The notes: generated by a model from the letters alone, not told the origin. Shown: positions 47,738 through 59,573, counted from the first letter of the stretch. The stretch: 64,000 nt of DNA from Drechslerella dactyloides (GCA_020064725.1 JAGTWJ010000001.1:4712001-4776000); one strand, 5' to 3'. A program made the numbers and translations.

Positions 47738-49018
47738 ATGCTTGAAGTTTTGCTACCGAGCCTGGCCCCTCATCCGGCTACTTTCAAGAGTCAGGGCGCC
47801 CCAATCTCACACACTTGCGGCGGCCAGCGATCAGATATATATCACCTGTCGGACGTCCTGAGCGCAGGTCAATTCTCACCGATAAATGTCAATATCAAGA
47901 TGCTTCCGATACTGCGAAACAACATGAGGAACGCGGAGGGTGCAGCGCAAGGATCGAGTTCAGCCGATGAGAAACAGATACAACCAATCTCAAAACTTAT
48001 AATCCCATCGAAGGAGAAATTCCTCGTCGGGTTCAGAGGCTTCGATGCGCCGGTTGGGCTGCCAGAGTCGCCAACGGAGTACACATTGTCAGAGGCGGAT
48101 GTCACATCCCCAATCGCCCTACCCCTCAAGCGGTCCAGGTCCGAAAGCCTCCCCGTGCAGCACATTGGACAAGCTGCCGGTCCTATATCAGAACTACAGC
48201 TTGCCCAGCCATCTACTGCAGGAGATGCATCATATGTTGCGGACGGCTTCCGCCCGAGAGCAGACTCCGCACAGGGCCTGCCATCCTATGATGCGATCTA
48301 TGGCGCACTGGGCTCGAACAACGTGAGCACAAGCTCAATTGTCAGCCTCAGCGAAACAGCACCGCTCCCCACCAAACGCCTACACACCGTACCATCTGTA
48401 TCGCTATTTCAGACACCGTCGACTTCGACACCTGCCTCTCCATGTACGCCAGCTTCGACGACAACGCCGACGGCGATACCATCCGGACCCCTACTCTACA
48501 CCAGATTCTCCGAAACACCGAACCCTCGACGAATCCCAATGCCTGCACGAGCACCCTCCACCCCGGGTTTAACACACACGACCCGCGAGATGCTCAGAAT
48601 TCAACTGCGGTCCAGCTTCTCGCAGTTTTTCAAAACCATGCAGTTCACGTGCAATGACACCGAGAAGTGTCTCATATACGGATACTCCGACGCAACCTGT
48701 ATAAAAGTCCCATGGAACGTCCCGCTGGAACGCGCGCTCAGACAGCTCTGGAAGCAAGTCTTGGAGTACGATGCCGCGTGTGGCAACATCAAGCCGGAAT
48801 CGCAGGGGAAGAGAGAATTGGCGACATACCATGCCGTCGCAATGGCTTTGACATCGTCCGATTTGCCGAGCGAGATGCTGTGCATGCTCTGGGACAAAGG
48901 ACTGGCGTTTTCGGTACCTGCGAGACGGGAGCTCGTTCAGGGATGGCTTGGTTTTACGGAATTTATAGCCGTTGTGTGGATGATCGGAATGGCCACCGCA
49001 GATACACAGCACAAATAA
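47738..49018 (+). CDS. Hypothetical protein, orphan, Ser/Thr/Pro-rich with C-terminal globular domain
   Basis: Intronless, 426 aa; start at 47738, with in-frame Met at 55 and 63 as alternatives. A TTTAAAAGG box lies about 120 bp upstream. I do not recognise it. The first 280 residues are Ser/Thr/Pro-rich and probably disordered (for example SVSLFQTPSTSTPASPCTPA). The last 140 residues are more regular: REMLRIQLRSSFSQFFKTMQ, CNDTEKCLIYGYSDATCIKV, PLERALRQLWKQVLEYDAAC, ELATYHAVAMALTSSDLP and a hydrophobic end (WLGFTEFIAVVWMIGMATAD). Codon use and composition look coding throughout, unlike the flanking DNA. It could be a lineage-restricted regulator. No catalytic motif is visible. Confidence 0.65.
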   Translation: MLEVLLPSLAPHPATFKSQGAPISHTCGGQRSDIYHLSDVLSAGQFSPINVNIKMLPILRNNMRNAEGAAQGSSSADEKQIQPISKLIIPSKEKFLVGFRGFDAPVGLPESPTEYTLSEADVTSPIALPLKRSRSESLPVQHIGQAAGPISELQLAQPSTAGDASYVADGFRPRADSAQGLPSYDAIYGALGSNNVSTSSIVSLSETAPLPTKRLHTVPSVSLFQTPSTSTPASPCTPASTTTPTAIPSGPLLYTRFSETPNPRRIPMPARAPSTPGLTHTTREMLRIQLRSSFSQFFKTMQFTCNDTEKCLIYGYSDATCIKVPWNVPLERALRQLWKQVLEYDAACGNIKPESQGKRELATYHAVAMALTSSDLPSEMLCMLWDKGLAFSVPARRELVQGWLGFTEFIAVVWMIGMATADTQHK

Positions 49019-49628
49019 GAATTTGTTTGGAGCCGGGGGCGTTTGTTGCTTTAGATATGCGGGCGGTGCGCTTATTATTCTTGAAAGGGTCGAGCGTTAT
49101 TGATATCGATATATGCGATAGCATCTGGCGTCATGTTGAACTTCATCTTTGGTCTTTCAGCCGTCTGATACCAGGTTGATTTTGTGTATAGAAATTCGCC
49201 TTGAGTTCAAAATCTTACAAGGCGTTCCGATAGTATGGACTGGACGCTCTACACTCCAATTGCTTATACACCTAATATCTCGTGAAAGTAATTCGCTGCA
49301 TGGTGGGCCAATTGACTCGAGGATCATGTGCTGGAGTACCCTCAGTCGTGCAGTCTCGAAACGAGACTTGCCGAATCTATATTCTAGGGCCCAAGATATT
49401 TGTAACATACACGTGGGATAAGTTCTGCTTCATAACGTTATCCGAACTAACGACGCGCTATGTTGCGCTAGGCCCTACGCGGGTTCTTTGAGTAATTGAT
49501 TAAATCCGATCCGGGTCCGTGGCGATACATATAAACGCCCAGGCCCATAGCTAGGACTCGACTTCACTCCACACCCTTACGAAAACAACATAGAAGAGTC
49601 TACACTAAGTTATTGCACTTTCAGCAGA
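49019..49628. other. Intergenic region with SDR promoter
   Basis: 610 bp. No gene is seen. It contains the TATA box at 49530. Confidence 0.6.
49530..49535 (+). promoter_or_regulatory. TATA box of the SDR gene
   Basis: TATAAA, 94 bp upstream of the SDR start codon, followed by a C-rich leader. Confidence 0.55.
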
Positions 49629-50897
49629 ATGAGCGGCTTCAATTACAAAAAGGTCTTAGTGACCGGCGCTACCAGCGGCATCGGCAAAGCATTTGCAGAA
49701 CGACTCGTTAAAGAGGGTATCGCGGTAGTCGTCACTGGCAGACGTGAAGATAGACTTAAAGCCTTCGTGGAGCAGAACGGCGGCGACTACGAAGCCTTTG
49801 ATCTCGCAAAACTCGGCGAGATCCCACAGTTTGTCGCAAAGTAGGCTTCCCGTTTAATTTAATATTATCCGCGAGCGTGCCGATGGCCGCGGAGCGACCC
49901 GACGGTTCGCCCCGCACTCATAATTGCAACGGTAGAATGTGTTGACAATATACACGCGCCAGGGTCACCGAAAAGCACCCGGACATAGATGCGGTAGTCC
50001 TCAATTCCGGTAATACGCCATCCTGTGGCCGATTTCCCCAACAATTTCCCTTTCTTCGGTCTAAGATACTTACTTATATGTGTGTAACTTTACAGGCATT
50101 CAACGCGGTTTCAACTTCACGAAACCAGAAAGTGTAAAGCTGGACGTGATCAATGAGGAAGTAACAGTCAACTACCTTTCCTACGTCTACTTGACGACGG
50201 CCTTTCTTCCATTCTTGCAAAAAAAAGATTCTTCCGCGCTCATCTACGTCGGCTCCGTGGTGGGCCTTGTCCCATTTGCAAGGTGTCTGAACTACTGTGC
50301 GACGAAGGCTGCCCTGCATCAATTTGTTCTTTCGCTCCGAAACCAGCTCAAAGGCTCACCCATCCAGGTTCTCGAGATTCTCCCAGTAAGATATGGTCAT
50401 TCCGTAATTTGGTTCACGGTACCGAGTTTATAAAACTTGTACTAACTGCTTCATCTGCAGCCTGCGGTCCAGACTGGTGTGTAGTAATGTCGCCCCGATC
50501 ATGCCAATAGAATTCACTCTAGCTTGATGAAACATTCAAAATTGAATTACTAACGAGAATGGAACATAAGAACTACACGATGAGGTCCACCAGCCCGGTA
50601 AGCTTTCATGTGATAGCCTTGTAATTCTATCCCACGTGCTGTACCAGACTGATAAAATATCCCTGCAGACATCAAAGACGGGGGCAAGTTAGGCATGCCA
50701 ATCGACGAGTTTACCGAGGAGACCTGGAATGCCCTCATTGAAGGAAACGAGCATAATGGTACGCACGGTGGATCTTATTAAACCGCACGTATACCAGTGC
50801 TGCACTTATTTTTCTATAGCGGACTGACATCAAGACCGTACATCGTGTAGAGTTCCCAATTGGTTTCGGAAAGGTCGTCTACGAAGCGTATGTATAG
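49629..50897 (+). CDS. Short-chain dehydrogenase/reductase (classical SDR, DltE-like)
   Basis: Seven exons: 49629-49840, 49963-50009, 50096-50385, 50461-50476, 50571-50597, 50669-50758 and 50851-50897, giving 242 aa. It is a soluble NAD(P)-dependent oxidoreductase of unknown substrate. Seen: cofactor loop TGATSGIG (residues 12-19), Asn112 in VTVNYLSY, catalytic Ser140 in YVGSVVG and the Tyr153-x3-Lys157 pair in YCATKAA. The C-terminal part reads PPAVQTELHDEVHQPDIKDG and MPIDEFTEETWNALIEGNEH, as in fungal DltE-like SDRs. That reading is reached only with the 16-nt and 27-nt microexons and with the last acceptor at GTGTAG (50850). Every exon junction closes in phase. Confidence 0.88.
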
Positions 50898-52104
50898 TCG
50901 AATACGCGCGGTGATTCGGTGTGCATATATCAACGCTAAAGCGTACTGTCATAGTATCGAAACGCCCCGCCGAACTTTCATGCAAAAGCTCCCCCAGGCC
51001 CCTGCTGATATCTAGCTCGCGCCCGCCAGCCTAACACGTTCGCCGTCCGCTTATCTTACCTACGGCTTACGAAAACGGCCCTGAAGAATTTCCGCCGAGA
51101 GCATGGAGGATAATTAGAAAACCAGATGTAACGTCGGCAACCATGTCAACTCGTACAATACTACGACGGCCGAGCCCCTGCCAAGACTATACGTGGAATA
51201 GGGAGTATTTGTACAATTATGCACATGCTATCGACCGATTCTTGAACCGTATCCGTCGTTATCATTGGACCGTTATACAAGAGAAACATAGAGATATGTA
51301 GCTATCCTTTGTACATGCATTCCTCTTCCCATATACATAAAGCAGAGAAATTTTAAATAGTTACTATCGCTACCACGAATGCTGTAGCTCTGAAATATCT
51401 GTCGTGAGCTAGGTTCATACGCTGGTGATGAATTCGAAGCTAATTAATACCGTGCAATTGACTTGATGGTCAATCGATCAATAGTTAAAACTATGGCTAG
51501 CTTCCTATAGAAAGTTGGTTCATATAGTCACGCGGGCAGCGACCATTACTATATCCCGGTATTGTAATACTGGTAAATTATCTGGAGGCACCTGCGCGCT
51601 AGATCGTATGACGCCACATACAGCCCTGACGTCGAGCCAATTCAAATTTGCTGGTTTGTGTTCTACCAGCAATAATACCAGCTGCCATGAATCCTTACCA
51701 TCTCCACTAAAAGCCAGAGAAACAAGACAATTTATTAGATATATTATTGGATCTATGTTAAAAGCTGGTATAACCAGCTACATCAGGTCCTTTTCTATGT
51801 ATATCTAGTTCGCCCCGTCTCGCTGTTGTGTTGGAGATATTCTAAAATATCTTCTCTTTAGTAGTATATTTTTGAACGCCGCGCCGTCCGCCAGCAATCA
51901 GCCATCTGCGTTATATGTACGTACAGCAACCCGTAAAGGTAATTGACAATTTTGCCGACAACAGCCACGTCACACGCGTGCCTGATGAATTTTTTCTGAA
52001 ATAATCTACAAATAAACAGCCCGGAGAATCCTCTTTTATCTCCACCAAAAAAGCCCCGACACAGGACAACTAAGATGTACTAAAGCATGCACTCTTGGCT
52101 ATAT

Positions 52105-52170
52105 CTTGAATCCTATTCTCTATAACTTTGAATCCTATTCTCTATATCCTTGGATCCTATTCACTTATTC
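52105..52170. repeat. Three-copy tandem repeat of about 22 bp
   Basis: Copies begin CTTGAATCCTATTCTCTAT, CTTTGAATCCTATTCTCTAT and CCTTGGATCCTATTCACT. The third is the most diverged. Confidence 0.7.
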
Positions 52171-52884
52171 CAAGGCTTTTGGTTGAGATATAATGGGGTA
52201 ATCAAAGCTATATTTGTATGGAGAATTGTGAACGTTGCACAAGGTTTGAGCCGTATGCGATGTTATAAGATTCAGCGATCTCTAACCTCAATTGTATAAT
52301 ATTATAATCGTTCGAGCGCGAGCGCAAGTCTGGTGTCGGACAACGTTGTAATATTATCATTCCAGTCCGGACAGATGGGCCAGAAAATGAGCAGTCATTC
52401 TACGACGCTGCGAAGATAGCTCGCCGCATGCTGCGAGTGGATCAATATCATGCTGCTTTACGCAGTCCATTTCAGATAAAAGTACATGATAGATCGATAG
52501 GCTAGGACACTGGGAAGCTAAAATTCCCGAAACAGCCTAAGCCTAAACGGGCCTCGCTCCCAAGTTGTGCCGCTAGTCTCGGTGTGCTGCAACGTCAAAC
52601 AGGTCCTTCGATCGATGTTCTCTTCGACAACGTTAAATCCATATTCTCTTTGTGCTTCGAGTAGGGTCGGACATTGCTTCGCCTGGACGGCTACGTATGT
52701 ACGTCCTGGAGAGTATAGACCGAATAAAATTTTGAGATTTGACAAGCTTCACCAAGCAAAGATCCGACATGCAAGCAGCCGCGACCCCTGAGCATTACTC
52801 AGGTCTCGAGGTTAGCCTTACTCAGCCTTCGACGTTTCATCAGCCAGTAAGGAGAAGGGTGCGGACCGTCGGAGTATTAACTCT

Positions 52885-52905
52885 TAACTGTTAAATTAAC
52901 AGTTA
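52885..52905. repeat. Perfect 10-bp palindrome around one base
   Basis: TAACTGTTAA, A, TTAACAGTTA. It lies in AT-rich intergenic DNA and may be a protein-binding site or element debris. Confidence 0.5.
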
Positions 52906-54010
52906 GAACCGCTGCAGCTGCCGAAATTCAGAATATCGCAATTAACACTGCAGACGTAGCAATTTCGATTGCAATTGTCAAAAACGCCATGCGCAATAGC
53001 ATTTTAGACACCGTTTTTTTTTTACTTCTTTGGCCCAGGAATTACAACCGCAGGCAAACTTGCACTACTCAAAAACATATATGCATGCATAGCGGGCAAT
53101 TTATGCATGTATGCGTCTTGTCTCCTTCCACGGGCGCTCCCTCGGGCATTTCCAGAATCCGACGTGCACAGCCGACACGTCGCATCATCACGCATGGAAC
53201 ACACCCAAACATACGAGATTTTCACCACGGCTAGCCGCTAACAGCAGGCGTAGTCGCGTCAAGGCAACTGAAGTCTCACCAAGGTGCGGAACACCCTTCG
53301 CTTGTCAGCTCAAGGTCTCGAAGCCACTAGCAGCGGGCCAACATGACTCTGGGGTGGTCTGGGGCGTTGGTGGGCTCTCGAAGCCTTCGACTCTTTCGGC
53401 TGGTGGAACATGCGAAGTCTAAATTTAAGTATAATTTTCCTTTCCCAGGTATCCATCGACATCGCCGCAAATTAGAGAACAAATGACGGCCTGGAATACA
53501 AAAACGGTAGATCAGGAGATGGGTATAGGAGGCATTCCTACTGGCGCCCGGACAAACAAGCCGCCAAACGGGGTTTTATTCCACCTGATGAAGACTAGTG
53601 CTCGTTCCAACAAGATGTTGGTGTTGGATTGTCCAGTCGGCTACACGATTGAGAAAATGCGGATGTCAGTCCGGGTTGTGACAGCCTTTTTTTTTTCTGT
53701 CCGCCAGAGGGCGATGAGTAAAGAATTATTGATAACAGGAAAAGGCTAGCACACACCTTGAAGCATGTATGCCGTTTAAAAGAGAATCCAGTTCCGTGCT
53801 CGCAAGCTGTTTTGATACCTTTTTGTCACCATCTCGCCCCGCTTGTCAATTCTTTCGTTCCACAGGCTCAGTCGTTAGTGCCTGAGACTGGTCGACGTCG
53901 ACGCTCTTTCGATACGCCCTTCGCTGGACGACCCGCGCTCCATTTGCAGTTTCCCGAAGCACTAACAAGAAGGAAAAGGTCGAATTGGTATCGACCACTA
54001 ATAACCTAAT

Positions 54011-55605
54011 ATGCCTCCCATCTCGCTCAACCGGAGAGCGATCACGGCTCTGATTGGTGGCTTCGCCCTTCTTCTCATCATTTCTGGAGCTATCACCCAC
54101 CATGTCAGGCCGGATATCATTCCAAACCATTTGAGCTGGACGAAGTCGCTGCTGCCAGCTCCGGTTCGGGAAAACCTGCCACCGCCGGAGAAAGAGACGC
54201 CAATTCAGCCGTTTCAAGAGGAAATCTTCCCCCTAGCGAAGGATGGCAAGATTCCCAAGATCAACCCGCTGAATGCTATCGCCAACAATGATCTCAAGAC
54301 GCCGCTCTTCATTGGGTTCACGAGGAACTGGTATCTGCTGGAGCAGGCCGTTGTGTCGTACCTCACCGCAGGATGGCCGGCATCGGATATTATTGTCGTC
54401 GACAACACCGGCGTGATGGATTCGAATGTGCGTAATATACTCATCAACGTTGCGCTTGATCACCTCTTTTCCAGCACACACCGCTTACCAGTATACACTT
54501 GAATTACAGCTTCGCGGCCTTCTGTCGGCAAAGAACCCATGGTACCTGAACCACACGCGCCTTGGGCAGCTCGGAGTCAGCGTAAAGCGGACACCGACGC
54601 TCCTTACCTTCGCGCAACTGCAAAACTTCTTCATCAACTATGCCGTCGAGCAGAATTGGGACTACTTCTTCTGGTCGCACATGGACGTCGTCGTGCTCTC
54701 TAAGGAATATGAGCAGCCGTACAAGTCCTTTTACACCAGAGTTCTGGAGTGCCTGCGCCACGCGAGGGACTCCAAGGATAAATGGGCGCTCAAGTTCTTT
54801 GCATACGACTGGTTGACGCTGGTGAAGGTTGATGCTATGAAGGATGTCGGAGGATGGGACACTCAGGTAAGCACTGCTTAGTTATCCGATGTTGCTGCAT
54901 GTGCGCACATGCTAATCTTATCTAGATTCCATTCTACATGACCGATTGCGACATGTAAGCCACCAGCTGTCATTCCGATACAGATTCCACCGGAAAATAG
55001 AATCGGAACACGGATACTAATTATAATCTTACAGGTACGAGCGTCTCTTCCAACGCAACTACACCCAGGATAGCTGGGACGCTGGTCACATCTTCGACGT
55101 CGCTTCACACCTGCACGATCTGTCGGTGCTGTACCCTGACGCCGGCGAAGAATCCACCCTTGACACCACCCGCTTCAAGGAGCTCAAGATCGAGCTGGAG
55201 AGGATGATGACAGAGAAGCAGCAGAACAAGAAGGGCCGAAATACTTGGCAGGCGATCCAGGACGGTGGGCAAGGTGAGCCCTTCTGGAGAAATCGTAAGT
55301 TTCAACATGCCGAAATCCCTGCCCTGCCAATTTCGTCGAAATTGTATACTGACATTGATTTCCACCATCTAGCAAAGGGTTTCGAGAAAGCGTAAGCTAG
55401 ATCCTGCAACGTTCCCTGCCCAGCATGCTTTAGATGCATGGATAGACGTACGCATCACGTGCAATACTGACTCGTTTTCTTCCTTTATAGCATCAACTTC
55501 TGGATCGAGAAGGGTCGCGAACTGTTCCGCTTGAAGTGGAACTACCCCGACTGCGACATCATTAAAGCTGGCCGCCGAGCAGGGGACGAGTGGACCCACT
55601 TATAG
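54011..55605 (+). CDS. Type II membrane protein, putative glycosyltransferase
   Basis: Six exons: 54011-54427, 54492-54866, 54926-54954, 55035-55294, 55373-55391 and 55491-55605, giving 404 aa. A short basic N-terminus is followed by one membrane span (ALIGGFALLLIISGAI, about residues 12-30), so the bulk should be in the Golgi/ER lumen. The lumenal part begins IFIGFTRNW-like (PLFIGFTRNWYLLEQAVVSYL), then DIIVVDNTG, TFAQLQNFFINYAVEQNWDY and SHMDVVV with Asp204, and TDCDMYERL (270-276) across an intron. Two Asp-x-Asp-like sites in this order fit a GT-A-fold transferase. Donor and acceptor cannot be told. The exon 2 acceptor could also be at 54509, giving 6 fewer residues. Exons 3 and 5 are 29 and 19 nt. 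Confidence 0.75.
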
Positions 55606-56474
55606 GCCAATCACCCGACCCGCTTACGGTGACTAAGACAAGGCCGACGAGGCAGGACGATTCTTCTTATATCACGGACCGTCTCGTCGGCACTTCGACT
55701 CTAGACTATACAGCATTCGCTTGCGACTTCACTTCGAAAACTCGATCGAAAACTCGATCGATGCGTGCCGCTAGACGTTACTTCTTATTTTTAATTTGTA
55801 TCATTATTTCTGAACACTATTGTATACACCGTGCTGGGAACGTTAGAGAGGGCTGGTACATACAAAGATTATTTACTGCTGTTAGATTGAGCAGGCGGTG
55901 GTCGGGCAGGCGAAGGCTGGGTTTGATTACGATATGTAAACTTAACGGAGCCTGCGTATGGAGTCTGGAGTCTTGTGATGATTGACGTTGTTCTGAATGC
56001 ATATTTAATCATATCTACCTCCGAGTTAGCATTGTCGTGAATTTACCGATATTGATATCCGATATCTATTAATTACAGTGCGGCATTTGAAATTAGGATG
56101 CAATTATCGTATCGACGTCAGAAGAATACGTATACCACAGCTTCTAATTCACACATCTACCTTCCGGATCGATACTCGATGATGATGCGGCACGAGTACA
56201 GCCACCGTGAGTCACGATATTTATGTATTGACGCAAGGCGCTGAACAGAACGCCGAGATATCATCCCGGGCCCCGCGGACGACGAACCCGACGCTCGTGC
56301 TCCCGACCTGGTGCCCAGCTCTCCGACGGCGAACTCACGCTTTCCGAGTGTGTTACTGCGCCTACTTCAACGCTATGCAGCACGACAACCGCGTATATAA
56401 GGCCAGCTATCCGATTACTAAATCACAAAAACATAAGATTCACTATCACGTCAATTATATCTGCCTTGTCAGGA
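55606..56474. other. Intergenic region with hydrolase promoter
   Basis: 869 bp. It contains a direct repeat of TCGAAAACTCGATC near 55735-55760 and the TATA box at 56394. No gene is seen. Confidence 0.6.
56394..56400 (+). promoter_or_regulatory. TATA box of the alpha/beta hydrolase gene
   Basis: TATATAAGG, 75-81 bp upstream of the ATG at 56475. Confidence 0.5.
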
Positions 56475-57626
56475 ATGAGTGCTGTTGTATCATCCAGTGC
56501 GCGGACGGCGAGCAGGCTGTCGCGAACCCTGTTGCATTCTCCAGCCAGACCGCCAACAACACATTTACGAGCCCTCTCAGTGCTCCCCCCCTGCTCCAGC
56601 ATCACGAACCATCGATTTACACCGTTACGCCAGATATCTGCCTTCAGCACCACTCAACCGCCTTACACCACAGCTACCAGCAGCTCAGAGACTTCCAAAA
56701 ATGCAGCCACAATCCCACCTCCTCCCGAGGGCGAGCTCACAACCCTCACCCTCCCCACAGGCCGTAACATAACCTACCGCTGCTACGGCCCGCCAAACGG
56801 CAAGCCGATGTTCTACTTCCATGGCACACCCGGCGGAGCCATCGAGTCCGCGGCCTTTAAGCCCTTCATATACACGCGCAACATCCGCATCATAGGCCCC
56901 AGTCGCCCGGGCCTCGGCCAGTCAGACATGCAGCCCGGCCGCAAGCTGTCCGACCACGCCGACGACGTCCTCGCAATCGCAGACAGTCTCGGCATCGACA
57001 AGTTCAAAGTCATGGGCGCCTCCGGCGGGGGACCCTACTCTCTCGCTTGCGCGAACGTCATCCCGCGGGACCGGTTGACGGGCGTTGCTGTCGTTGCCGG
57101 CGTGACGCCGTGGCATCTGGGCCGGGAAGGCATGGATAGGCAGGGCTGGTGGCGGTTCGTGATCACCCGGTACCTAACCTTCATACAGGGCCCCATCGCC
57201 CGCTGGTACTGGGACAAGTACGTGGCGGGTAAAGGCCGGGACGTGCTCGAGGCGATCATCCGACGAGAGCTAGAATTCATCGCCCGCGACCTCGGCCCAA
57301 AGGATAAGGAGGCGATGGCGGACGAGAAAACCATCAATGCAGAGATCGATGCGTTTCACGAGGCGTACGAGCGCGGTGTGGAGGGTGCGGTTGAGGACGG
57401 ACGCGTCATTATCACCAGGGACTGGGAGTTTCGCGTGGAGGATATCCCGTACGAAGGGATCAAGCTGTACTATGGGACTGAGGATAAGGCGACGCCGGTG
57501 CGGCCGGCGCGGAAAATGCAGAAGCTGATGAGAAATGCAACGCTGAAGGAATATGAGGGTGAGGGACACTGGAGCATTTTCAAGAACTGCGGCGGCGACA
57601 TCTTTGACGACTTTATGAAGAACTAA
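56475..57626 (+). CDS. Alpha/beta hydrolase, probably mitochondrial
   Basis: Intronless, 383 aa from ATG 56475. Seen: oxyanion loop YFHGTPGG (about residue 115), nucleophile elbow GASGGGPYS with Ser183, acid DKATP with Asp337 in YGTEDKATP, and His365 in GEGHWS, a complete Ser-Asp-His triad. The first 70 residues are Ser/Arg-rich without acidic residues (SSSARTASRLSRTLLHS, then RQISAFSTTQ), typical of a mitochondrial presequence with a cleavage-like RQISAF site. The substrate is unknown and it could be an esterase or epoxide-hydrolase-like enzyme. The core after residue 85 is ordinary for fungal single-domain hydrolases. Confidence 0.88.
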   Translation: MSAVVSSSARTASRLSRTLLHSPARPPTTHLRALSVLPPCSSITNHRFTPLRQISAFSTTQPPYTTATSSSETSKNAATIPPPPEGELTTLTLPTGRNITYRCYGPPNGKPMFYFHGTPGGAIESAAFKPFIYTRNIRIIGPSRPGLGQSDMQPGRKLSDHADDVLAIADSLGIDKFKVMGASGGGPYSLACANVIPRDRLTGVAVVAGVTPWHLGREGMDRQGWWRFVITRYLTFIQGPIARWYWDKYVAGKGRDVLEAIIRRELEFIARDLGPKDKEAMADEKTINAEIDAFHEAYERGVEGAVEDGRVIITRDWEFRVEDIPYEGIKLYYGTEDKATPVRPARKMQKLMRNATLKEYEGEGHWSIFKNCGGDIFDDFMKN

Positions 57627-58061
57627 TATATTTCTTCTCTTCCTTCTTCATCGTTTTTTTATGGCATACCACAAACGCACCTTGTACTACCACACGCTTA
57701 TCTCTAATCATGGCCCTGCTTTCTTCAAGCCCTAACATAGACCAATTGTACATTTTTAAACTTTCCGAAGCGAATTCTAAAGCTACTCGCGTTGGTCCGC
57801 CGTTCGACGTCATGCGAACCCTGCCAAGCGAGCCGACGCACCTCAACATGCATGCGTGTCGACCGCGACCCACCGGCATCATATGCATATTAGCCTTCCC
57901 TGGAAACCCAAAAAACTATAAATCAGCCTTCATCGAATTAAGCCGTCATCGAGCTCCCATGTAATCGGCTGCATTTCACGTCACTAAAGTCATCTCCCGG
58001 GGGCCTCTCCTCTCTTTCACCCCGCTCTGTGGTTACCGCTTCATAACGCAGCGCTGTCATC
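57627..58061. other. Intergenic region between hydrolase and SYM1
   Basis: 435 bp. It holds the 3' UTR of the hydrolase and the SYM1 promoter. No gene is seen. Confidence 0.6.
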
Positions 58062-58943
58062 ATGCTTCGCTGGTAAGAATTGCGATCCGCAACATCAATT
58101 GGCATACGTCGGTGCAATTGGTGCATATCGCGATATATGATCAATCTAATGTAGAACATACCGGCCAGTTCTTTTCTAACATCGCATCAAATTATACAGG
58201 TACCAGGCAAGGCTAGCCAAACGGCCAGTCCTCACGCAAGTCGTCACCACAGCCGTACGTCCCTAGCCCACCCTAACATACCTCCACGAAAACTGACCAC
58301 ACCGGATAAATAATATTCATTCCAGTTCCTCTTCGGCGCCGGCGATGTCACCGCCCAACAAGCTGTCGAGCGCCGCGGCCTCAACAACCATGACTACCTT
58401 CGCACCCTCCGCATGACCGCCTGGGGCGGCTGCTTCTTCGGCCCGGTAGTCGTACAATGGTACAAACTCCTCGACCGCCTAAAATTCCCCGGCCGTCCGA
58501 ATACCGAGCTCGTCGCCCGCGTCGCGGCGGACCAGCTGCTCTTCACGCCGGTGAACCTGCTGTGCTTCTTCACGGGCATGACGTTGCTGGAGGGTGGTAA
58601 TCCCACGGAGAAGCTGCGGAACAGCTATTGGACGACCTTGCGTACCAACTGGATCGTATGGCCGAGTGAGTGCCTATCATTACGTCTGTTCTCGTTCTGC
58701 AAATGCGTGCTAACGGATGGAATGAGTGATTCTAGCTGTGCAATTGGTCAACTTCAAGGTCGTCCCGCTAGAGCACAGGCTGTTGGTCGTAAATGTCGTC
58801 AGTTTAGGTAGGCAGGTATATAACGACAGCTGCTGAGCTCAGCTCACCCATCGTTCGATAAAAATGCTAACGGCTAACCCGCAGGATGGAACTCTTATCT
58901 AAGCTACGTCAATACCAAAAAGGCCACAAACAAGGATCTATGA
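58062..58943 (+). CDS. SYM1: Mpv17/PMP22 family protein, Sym1 (inner mitochondrial membrane)
   Basis: Five exons: 58062-58072, 58200-58254, 58326-58665, 58736-58807 and 58885-58943, giving 178 aa, the usual family length. Sym1/Mpv17 is an inner mitochondrial membrane channel-like protein needed under stress and for metabolite balance. Seen: MLRWYQARLAKRPVLTQVVT formed across an 11-nt first exon, FLFGAGDVTAQQ, RTLRMTAWGGCFFGPVVVQW, DQLLFTPVNLLCFFTGM and the C-terminal family signature WPTVQLVNFKVVPLEHRLLV and NVVSLGWNSYLS, joined across two introns. The end is basic (TKKATNKDL). It converges with eIF4E. Confidence 0.95.
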
Positions 58944-59573
58944 AGCTCCAGGCATATCCCCGCAGCTGAGCTGCGTGTAACCTCAATATCTACAACAGAC
59001 CAGTGTATAATACCACACAGAATATAGTGTACGGAATACATTGCATCCAGACTATGAATACACAGACCAGCACAAATCACGCTTGGGATTCTTTTCGGAA
59101 AAGGCCGTCGATCTAGTGAGAAAAGTACATGTAGCAGCAGTTGCAGTAGCCTGTCTCCATTACATGCCCCCAACGCCAAATGACAGAAGAAGAACCTTTT
59201 AAGCGCATGCACGGCCTCCCTCCAGATAGAAAAGAAGGAAACAACAGTAGCCTTCCGTGATATAACGAAAAGGAACAACAAAAAAAAAAGAGAAACCCTT
59301 CAAGTCTTGCCATTATCGCCTTGTAATAACGAAGAATAATTCAAGGAAAAGCGAGCCAGTCAATATAAAAAGTCCAGAAGGCAGTCTTCCCTCCATCTTA
59401 AAAGCGTAATAAGGCAAGCTAAAGACCTACAAGCATTCAACGAGCGTGTCAAACAAAACGGAGGAAGTAAGAAAGCTCCATATCGAGATACGTAGGTTTA
59501 TATACCGGTATGGGCAACGTATAGAGACACCACATGCCAAGCACGACATATTGTCCCACGTTACACATGCCAG
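58944..59573. other. Intergenic region between convergent SYM1 and eIF4E
   Basis: 630 bp of 3' flanks, with an A-rich tract at 59280-59290. No gene is seen. Confidence 0.6.

Larger units (their letters stand above)
50898..54010. other. Long intergenic region
   Basis: 3.1 kb with a degenerate 22-bp tandem repeat (52105-52170), a perfect AT-rich palindrome (52885-52905) and AT-rich stretches. No gene could be supported. Confidence 0.55.
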
